Shown: piece by piece, positions 1-4,387 of the stretch | Numbering within the stretch: position 1 is the stretch's first letter | Layout of the letters: each line of letters opens with the position of its first letter | NCBI GenBank assembly: GCA_023266435.1 | Contig: JAHFQF010000112.1 | Location: forward strand, 1 to 7,652 | DNA length: 7,652 nt | From: Legionellales bacterium | Lineage (GTDB): Bacteria > Pseudomonadota > Gammaproteobacteria > Berkiellales > Berkiellaceae | Direction: 5' to 3' | Program-made: the position numbers and the translations under genes | The notes under the pieces: generated by a model | Databases searched by the model: none | What the model saw: the letters and a program-made list of their open reading frames with translations, nothing else | What the model was told of the DNA's origin: nothing

Positions 1-1
1 G

Positions 2-841
2 TGTGTTTGGGGGCACTCATCAAATCAATTGCGGGTGACGCGCAATGCTAATCGACTTGTATCCAATTTAACCTATGCAAACTTTTGTCGAGGGGGCTTC
101 GTCGGTAAATTTGCTGCTTGGTGTAATGGGCTTTTCAAGCCAGTGGATATGGCGGATGAGTTGCAGGTATTGCATCCAAATACTGATCCTGATTGCTGGT
201 ATGCGCAGGCTCGTGTTTTTGTAAGAGACACAACTCGCGGAGCATTCATGCATGCTTTGCAAGCTGGGTGTGAAACCGACTTGGCGAGAGTGGATTTAGA
301 ATTTTGCCTACATATATTTGTACGGTTCAATAGGGCTTTCGCTGCTTCATTAGATAAACTAGGCCCAGATGTATTACAACAACATCCATCGCTAGCACAT
401 ATCAGGGCTTCCAGTTGCGATCTTGGCAATGTTTGTTTAGAGGTATTGTTTTATGATCCAGCATCAGGGAGAGAAACAATATCTTGTAGAGACGTAAGAT
501 TTTTTATTAGACAAGCAGTAGGTATCTTGCGTGATGCGCAAACTTTAAGCGCTCAAGATAGTTCGCTGGATCTTGGATGTAATCCTCATTTGTCTAGTAG
601 AGTATTGAGTAGTTATTATGGGGACCTCCTAAATGGCATGGGGGCTCAAATAGAGATACAAGAAGCGCGGTTTGACCAACCCTCATTAATAATATGTTTA
701 GCCCCCCCCTTAACGTATTATCAACAAAGGCCTCCTCAAGCTTTGCCTGACAATGCTATTGTGGCACCTGATGATCTTGAGCCGGCGCTTGATGATGATG
801 ATGAAGTACCAACGGAGATGTACCGTAAAGTGTTCAAATAG
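2..841 (+). CDS. Hypothetical protein, 5'-partial at the window edge, acidic C-terminal tail
   Basis: The frame is open from base 2 with no stop upstream, and no Shine-Dalgarno-like sequence precedes the TTG at 29. The gene therefore probably starts outside the window. About 279 residues are visible; the first in-frame ATG is near 148. I do not recognise the family. The visible part is a soluble-looking mix of helical and strand-like segments with scattered cysteines and no transmembrane helix. It ends in a proline-rich, acidic tail (APDDLEPALDDDDEVPTE, then MYRKVFK). An acidic block within the last 30 residues, with a hydrophobic residue next to the end, resembles the E-block signal of Dot/Icm substrates in Legionella; that reading is inference. 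The gene is convergent with sohB, whose stop lies about 200 bp away. A run of eight C at 702-709 lies inside the frame and encodes Ala-Pro-Pro. Confidence 0.7.
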   Translation, partial: CVWGHSSNQLRVTRNANRLVSNLTYANFCRGGFVGKFAAWCNGLFKPVDMADELQVLHPNTDPDCWYAQARVFVRDTTRGAFMHALQAGCETDLARVDLEFCLHIFVRFNRAFAASLDKLGPDVLQQHPSLAHIRASSCDLGNVCLEVLFYDPASGRETISCRDVRFFIRQAVGILRDAQTLSAQDSSLDLGCNPHLSSRVLSSYYGDLLNGMGAQIEIQEARFDQPSLIICLAPPLTYYQQRPPQALPDNAIVAPDDLEPALDDDDEVPTEMYRKVFK

Positions 842-932
842 TATCAGAGGAGTCGAGCAGAGCCCGTGATGGTGCCTGAGCGCGCTTGCATATCAGCCCC
901 TTCATCCGGGGCCCCTCAGCAGCAGCCATCAT

Positions 933-955
933 CCTCCCACAAAAATCGTGGGAGG
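933..955. repeat. Perfect 8-bp GC-rich stem-loop
   Basis: CCTCCCAC at 933-940 pairs exactly with GTGGGAGG at 948-955 across a 7-base loop (AAAAATC). It lies about 90 bases past the stop of the left plus-strand gene and about the same distance past the stop of sohB. It could serve as a bidirectional transcript-end structure. Neither strand has a U-tract after the stem, so it is not a textbook terminator. Confidence 0.55.
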
Positions 956-959
956 GGGC

Positions 960-1000
960 GATCGAAGCAGTAAATATGTGAAGGTAGGCTGCTCTCGATC
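960..1000. repeat. Imperfect inverted repeat in the convergent intergenic region
   Basis: GATCGAAGCAG at 960-970 is the near-complement of CTGCTCTCGATC at 989-1000, with one unpaired base and an 18-base loop. It follows directly on the 933-955 hairpin. No function is evident beyond a possible role in transcript ends. Confidence 0.4.
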
Positions 1001-1003
1001 TTA

Positions 1004-1043
1004 CTTGAACGCTTTGTATCTGCTATCTGGGAGGGCGTTCAAG
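1004..1043 (-). repeat. 9-bp inverted repeat overlapping the sohB stop codon
   Basis: CTTGAACGC at 1004-1012 pairs perfectly with GCGTTCAAG at 1035-1043 over a 22-base loop. The inner arm includes the sohB stop codon (1039-1041). In the sohB transcript this would put a stem right at the end of translation. No run of U follows, so an intrinsic terminator is not supported. Confidence 0.4.
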
Positions 1044-2127
1044 AGCGCAATATTTTTCCAGGTTTTAATTTCACGAGGGCTGTGAGCAGGGTTTTGCCTG
1101 TATGGTGAATGATGTGCTGTAGGCGATCAGCAAAAGATTCTTTAATCACGTACTCAACTCGATACATTTTCCCTTTTTCTTCGCGATGGTATTCAAACAT
1201 AAAGTCATCGCTGGTTTTGATTTCATCCACGAGTCCTAGCTTGATGGCGTCTTTGGCATGCCAATGTTCTCCAGTGGCTGTTTTTTCCAGATTGATTTTT
1301 CGATAATCTGCGATGTGCTGTTGAAATAGACGATGGACATCTGCTAATTCTTCACGAAACTTGGCGCGACCTTGCTCAGTATTTTCACCAAACACAGTAA
1401 CTGTGCGTTTGTATTTGCCGGCGGTGTAGGTCTCATAGTCTACATCGTGTTTTTTGAGAAGTCGGTGAAAATTAGGCAATTCGGCGATGACCCCGATACT
1501 CCCAACAATGGCGAAAGGGGCCGCAATGATTTTATTGGCAACGACGGCCATTAAGTAACCGCCACTGGCTGCTACCGAATCAATGGCAACAGTGAGCTGG
1601 ATGTTCTGAGCTCTGAGCCTTGCTAATTGAGAGGCGGCCAGCCCGTAGCTGTGCACATAGCCGCCATGGCTATCTACTGTGACAAGCACCTCGTCACGCT
1701 CAGTGGCTGTTGTGAGGATTGCATTAATGCATTCTCTTAAATTATCTACTTCGCTGGCTTCGACATCGCCTTGAAAATGAATCACAAACAATCGCGAATC
1801 AGGCTCTATGGTTTCCTCTTCTAGTTTTTGCTTAGGCTTTTGTTTGGCGGCCTTCTTCTCTTCTTTCCTCTCTTTCTTTTCAGTGAGTTTTTTTTGTTTT
1901 TGGTAGCGTTTATAGGCAGCTTCCTCTAAAGTTTCTTCTAGAAACAGCTCTTCAATTTCATCTAACTCTTCGCTTAAATTAGTTAGGACAATAGAGCCAT
2001 CGCTGGACTCTTCACTGCGATGGTTGCTAATAATCCGCGCGATCCCACTCAATACAAATAGCAGGCCAAAAATAACACTTAGAAGCTTGGCTAAAAAAAG
2101 ACCGTATTCAAAGAAAAAAGAAGTCAT
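1039..2127 (-). CDS. sohB: SohB-like inner-membrane serine protease (S49 family)
   Basis: This is a probable membrane-anchored peptidase of the SppA/SohB group (MEROPS S49), which uses a Ser-Lys dyad and acts at the periplasmic face on membrane or exported proteins. At 362 residues it is close to the roughly 350 of Escherichia coli SohB. A hydrophobic anchor spans about residues 9-33. A Lys/Glu-rich, probably coiled linker follows at about 73-110, then the protease domain. The nucleophile is Ser188 in DSVAASGGY. The general base is most likely Lys240 in AGKYKRTVTVFG; the 52-residue spacing equals that between Ser147 and Lys199 of Bacillus subtilis SppA. The downstream GENTEQGRAKFREEL block is typical of SohB. 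The ATG start has a clear AGAGGA site seven bases upstream. The gene stands alone, divergent from the 2362 gene, and looks intact. Family assignment is firm; the physiological substrate is unknown. Confidence 0.95.
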   Translation of the reverse strand: MTSFFFEYGLFLAKLLSVIFGLLFVLSGIARIISNHRSEESSDGSIVLTNLSEELDEIEELFLEETLEEAAYKRYQKQKKLTEKKERKEEKKAAKQKPKQKLEEETIEPDSRLFVIHFQGDVEASEVDNLRECINAILTTATERDEVLVTVDSHGGYVHSYGLAASQLARLRAQNIQLTVAIDSVAASGGYLMAVVANKIIAAPFAIVGSIGVIAELPNFHRLLKKHDVDYETYTAGKYKRTVTVFGENTEQGRAKFREELADVHRLFQQHIADYRKINLEKTATGEHWHAKDAIKLGLVDEIKTSDDFMFEYHREEKGKMYRVEYVIKESFADRLQHIIHHTGKTLLTALVKLKPGKILRS

Positions 2128-2134
2128 TCAGATA

Positions 2135-2140
2135 TCCTCT
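2135..2140 (-). promoter_or_regulatory. Ribosome binding site of sohB
   Basis: AGAGGA on the minus strand lies seven bases before the ATG at 2127. This is a good Shine-Dalgarno match at standard spacing and fixes the sohB start. Confidence 0.8.
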
Positions 2141-2206
2141 ATTAAATGCTTTAACATCCGTAAGCAGTCAAATTCTAGAAAATGAGAACAGCCATTAAAC
2201 GCCCAT

Positions 2207-2232
2207 TATACCCAAGACACTTCAAAATGCGT
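2207..2232 (+). repeat. Left terminal inverted repeat of the MITE-like element
   Basis: These 26 bases begin TATACCCAAGA and are the imperfect complement (four mismatches) of 2333-2358. The same core recurs in the palindrome at 4350-4387. Confidence 0.7.
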
Positions 2233-2332
2233 AGTTTATAGCAAAGCGAATTTAGCCAGATGAAGTTTTCTGAGCCGAGTAATAGTTAAGGCGAGGAGGG
2301 CGGCAGATGGCTAAATTCGGGCAGCTAGAAAC

Positions 2333-2358
2333 ATGTATTTTGGAGTATCTTGGGTATA
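2333..2358 (-). repeat. Right terminal inverted repeat of the MITE-like element
   Basis: These 26 bases end in TATCTTGGGTATA and mirror 2207-2232. The first possible start codon of the next gene (TTG at 2350) lies inside the repeat, and the first ATG (2362) lies just beyond it. Confidence 0.7.
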
Positions 2359-2361
2359 CAC

Positions 2362-4329
2362 ATGAGTCGCTTCTTTTTCTCCTGCTTGCAATCAGTTTTG
2401 ACGCAAAGTAACATCAAAAGTCAAGGTCTTCCCGAAACAGCCATGAGAAAAAGGTATTTATCAAACTATAGGGATGTATGTATGCCCCCGCCTCCATTTT
2501 TTGTTAGCGCTCGCCCGCTGGCCGATGCCTTTCGTTGGCTTTGGGATGCAGCGAAACCTCAAGATAGAAGATTGATTTTAAGCACAGTAGATGACGCAGC
2601 CAAATTATCTCAAATGCTTGCTGACTTTGATTTAGATAAAGCGGCGTATTTTCAAGAAATAGAGGAGATTCAGCAGGCGAAAAAAAAATGTGAAGGAGCG
2701 CTTAGAGAGTCTGGCGCGCCTGTGTACGCATTAGACGCAGAGTCTTCTTATAGTGCTGAAATTACTAAACAAGCAAAGCGTGTGTTGGCGGCTGTTAATG
2801 CAGACACAGTGGTTGAGTTTGAAGCTTTAGGAGAAAGTGAAGTTGAGCAAATTTCAGCAGTAGAAAAACGACTCCGTGCATTATTAATAGATGCGCTTCA
2901 TCAGACTATTGCGCTAAATCTAGAGCAGTTAGCGCAGGCCGAGATGATTTTAGCTTCCAATGCAGCAGTCATGATCCATGTGAGAGACTTGCAAGCCGTA
3001 GTCGCTGGAGCCGACCAAGATTCGGATACTGAAACAGTAAATTATGATGCAGCTCAAACGCCATCACCAGCACACACAGCGGTAAGTGAACCCACTATAG
3101 CTGAATGGACTGCTGGGGAGGCTGCACTACCAGCAGAAGCTGTCGCACCACCAGAAACTGTAGATCCCTTGGAATCATTACCCCCGCCTTTAACGACCCA
3201 AGCATTATTATTAAAACTACAAGGCTATTTGTTGGAAAATAAAGACTTGTTGATTGGTGGCTCTCAGCTTCATATTCATGCCGTCACCGAGATGATTTTT
3301 CAACATCCAGAAACCAATATAACGCCAATTTACGTTGCGTGGCGTTGTATGGATTCAGAAGTGGAGACTGTACAGTGGCCTATGCTGACTGTGGCGCCAC
3401 ACTCATTGAAAGCAAACAATACTTGTTTCAGTACAGCGGATACTTATGAGGGAGGGGGGTTGATTTTAGAGGAAGCATCACGCTTGATTCGTTTGCAATT
3501 AGCTAAATGTGTATTAGCCTGCACAGACAGTGCGCTACCTCTAGCGCTGCGTGCTGAGCTTTCGACGCAAGTAGTTTTTTATTTGGCTGAGATACAAAGA
3601 TCGCATAACGACACGATAGTCTCTCAAGATAGCCCCAGCTGTTACCCTGGGACATTCACACGGTTAGCGCAGATGTTAAGATTGCATCCAGCTTATAAAG
3701 ATCTGTTCCCGCCACCAGACGATAGAATGATAATTGCTGAAGCATTTTTTGCAAAATTAAGCCGCATTTTTTTTGATAGGTGTGCCAGCTTAGAAACACT
3801 GGATGAAAAGTCTGTTTATTTTGATGCGTTGGCAGGTTATCTCCGTTCAGAATATCTTCCAGTGTTATCAGATTCTTATTTGACCTTTGCAGATGCGCTC
3901 GCTTTACCTCAATGGCGAGAATGTCGTTTGGCACTGCGGTTAGCGATACGAGAAGGAGAGACTGAATACAATTTTATTAGAAATTTTTTGCAAAATTTAC
4001 AAACCCTGGGCCGTATCAAAGAAATTAGTCCTGTATCAGAGAGCTGGTTGCGCTATTTGCTAGTCTCCTTGGTCGACTCAAGAGAAACCTTAGCCAAGGT
4101 ATGGTATAAACTGGAGGTATTATTTATTCAAAAAGAAGAGCCAGATGCTGCGCTAACGAAAAGCTCTGCGCCGCTATTGCCGCAATATGAGCAGCTGCCC
4201 TCCAAGCGTAAACGCTCAGTAGCGGACGAGGGAGAGCCTCCGGCAGATGAGGAAAGAGGTATCTATAGGCGTCGCAGAAGTCAACGTAGCCCTAGCCCAA
4301 GCGCAGAGAGCCTTCTCGAGCACTTGTGA
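2362..4329 (+). CDS. Hypothetical two-region protein with NLS/RS-like basic tail; candidate secreted effector
   Basis: About 655 residues from the ATG at 2362; family not recognised. Residues about 45-226 look helical and charged, and about 228-280 form a Pro/Ala/Glu-rich linker. About 281-600 form a second, mostly helical region containing PSCYPGTFTRLAQML, which looks like a conserved core. The tail carries KRKR at 615-618, an acidic stretch (ADEGEPPADEE), then RRRRSQRSPSPS at 636-647, and ends in LLEHL. Basic clusters and Ser-Pro/Arg repeats of this sort are typical of eukaryotic nuclear signals and RS-like regions and unusual in bacterial proteins. The acidic block plus terminal leucines fits a Dot/Icm-type signal. 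Both functional readings are inference. No signal peptide or membrane helix is seen. The start is uncertain: 2362 lacks a proper ribosome site, TTG 2350 lies within a repeat, and ATG 2482 has AGGGA seven bases upstream. A run of nine A (2680-2688) lies in frame. Confidence 0.75.
   Translation: MSRFFFSCLQSVLTQSNIKSQGLPETAMRKRYLSNYRDVCMPPPPFFVSARPLADAFRWLWDAAKPQDRRLILSTVDDAAKLSQMLADFDLDKAAYFQEIEEIQQAKKKCEGALRESGAPVYALDAESSYSAEITKQAKRVLAAVNADTVVEFEALGESEVEQISAVEKRLRALLIDALHQTIALNLEQLAQAEMILASNAAVMIHVRDLQAVVAGADQDSDTETVNYDAAQTPSPAHTAVSEPTIAEWTAGEAALPAEAVAPPETVDPLESLPPPLTTQALLLKLQGYLLENKDLLIGGSQLHIHAVTEMIFQHPETNITPIYVAWRCMDSEVETVQWPMLTVAPHSLKANNTCFSTADTYEGGGLILEEASRLIRLQLAKCVLACTDSALPLALRAELSTQVVFYLAEIQRSHNDTIVSQDSPSCYPGTFTRLAQMLRLHPAYKDLFPPPDDRMIIAEAFFAKLSRIFFDRCASLETLDEKSVYFDALAGYLRSEYLPVLSDSYLTFADALALPQWRECRLALRLAIREGETEYNFIRNFLQNLQTLGRIKEISPVSESWLRYLLVSLVDSRETLAKVWYKLEVLFIQKEEPDAALTKSSAPLLPQYEQLPSKRKRSVADEGEPPADEERGIYRRRRSQRSPSPSAESLLEHL
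2470..2474 (+). promoter_or_regulatory. Possible ribosome binding site for an alternative start at 2482
   Basis: AGGGA lies seven bases before the in-frame ATG at 2482, which opens with Met-Pro-Pro-Pro-Pro. It is the best Shine-Dalgarno-like match near any candidate start of this gene, but only a partial one. If used, the protein is about 615 residues. Confidence 0.3.
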
Positions 4330-4349
4330 ATCTTAGGCTACCGCAACAA

Positions 4350-4387
4350 ATTGAAGCATCTTGGGTATATACGCAAGATGCTTCAAT
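4350..4387. repeat. Near-perfect 38-bp palindrome built from MITE-type ends
   Basis: ATTGAAGCATCTTG (4350-4363) pairs perfectly with CAAGATGCTTCAAT (4374-4387). The centre is itself palindromic (GTATATAC, 4365-4372) apart from one G-G pair. Each half matches the outer end of the 2207-2358 element, so it looks like two such ends joined outer face to outer face. It lies between two convergent genes, about 20 bases past the stop of the plus-strand gene, and it contains the stop codon of the minus-strand gene (4383-4385). It could act as a bidirectional transcript-end hairpin, but no T-run follows on either strand. Confidence 0.75.

Larger units (their letters stand above)
842..1038. other. Convergent intergenic region rich in inverted repeats
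   Basis: This stretch separates the 3' ends of the left plus-strand gene and sohB. I see no gene in it. It holds three separate inverted repeats (933-955, 960-1000, 1004-1043) and a short GC-rich hairpin around 897-911. None is followed by a run of T on either strand, so no canonical intrinsic terminator can be called. The structures may still mark transcript ends through Rho-dependent termination or 3'-end protection. Confidence 0.6.
2207..2358. mobile_element. MITE-like element with 26-bp terminal inverted repeats
   Basis: The element starts TATACCCAAGACACTTCAAA (2207-2226) and ends with the near-complement at 2333-2358. The 26-bp ends agree at 22 positions. A second, perfect 12-bp inverted repeat (CGAATTTAGCCA at 2247-2258 with TGGCTAAATTCG at 2308-2319) is nested inside, so the whole unit can fold into a long hairpin. 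It is 152 bp and has no coding capacity. Together these features fit a miniature inverted-repeat element moved by a transposase elsewhere. The ends begin and finish with TATA, so a TA target duplication as in IS630/Tc1-type elements is possible but cannot be proven from one copy. It fills most of the gap between sohB and the divergent gene and stops three bases before that gene's ATG at 2362. Confidence 0.75.

Noticed and set aside
73..429. Minus-strand open frames inside the left gene (68-262, 73-429)
   Set aside because: They are shadows of the plus-strand gene, with no ribosome site and no recognisable domain.
2141..2171. Possible sohB promoter TTGACT (2166-2171, minus strand) with TTTAAT (2141-2146); also a lone TAGAAT at 2172-2177
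   Set aside because: The first pair has a 19-base spacer and would place the transcript start on the ribosome site. The TAGAAT box has no convincing -35. Neither is good enough to annotate.
2128..2206. PmrA-type regulatory box (CTTAAT repeats) upstream of sohB
   Set aside because: Only AT-rich fragments such as TTAAA and TTTAAT are present, without the direct-repeat spacing of the Legionella consensus.
2247..2319. Integron attC-like site inside the hairpin element
   Set aside because: The element folds as nested inverted repeats, but no RYYYAAC/GTTRRRY core pair is present at its ends and no integrase is in the window.
2398..2472. TTGACG at 2398 and TATAGG at 2467 as a promoter for the alternative start at 2482
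   Set aside because: No -10-like hexamer lies 16-18 bases after TTGACG, and TATAGG has no matching -35. The two cannot pair.
3656..3934. Minus-strand open frame of 92 codons within the 2362-4329 gene
   Set aside because: It lies wholly inside a longer, better supported gene and has no upstream ribosome site or domain; it is a shadow frame.
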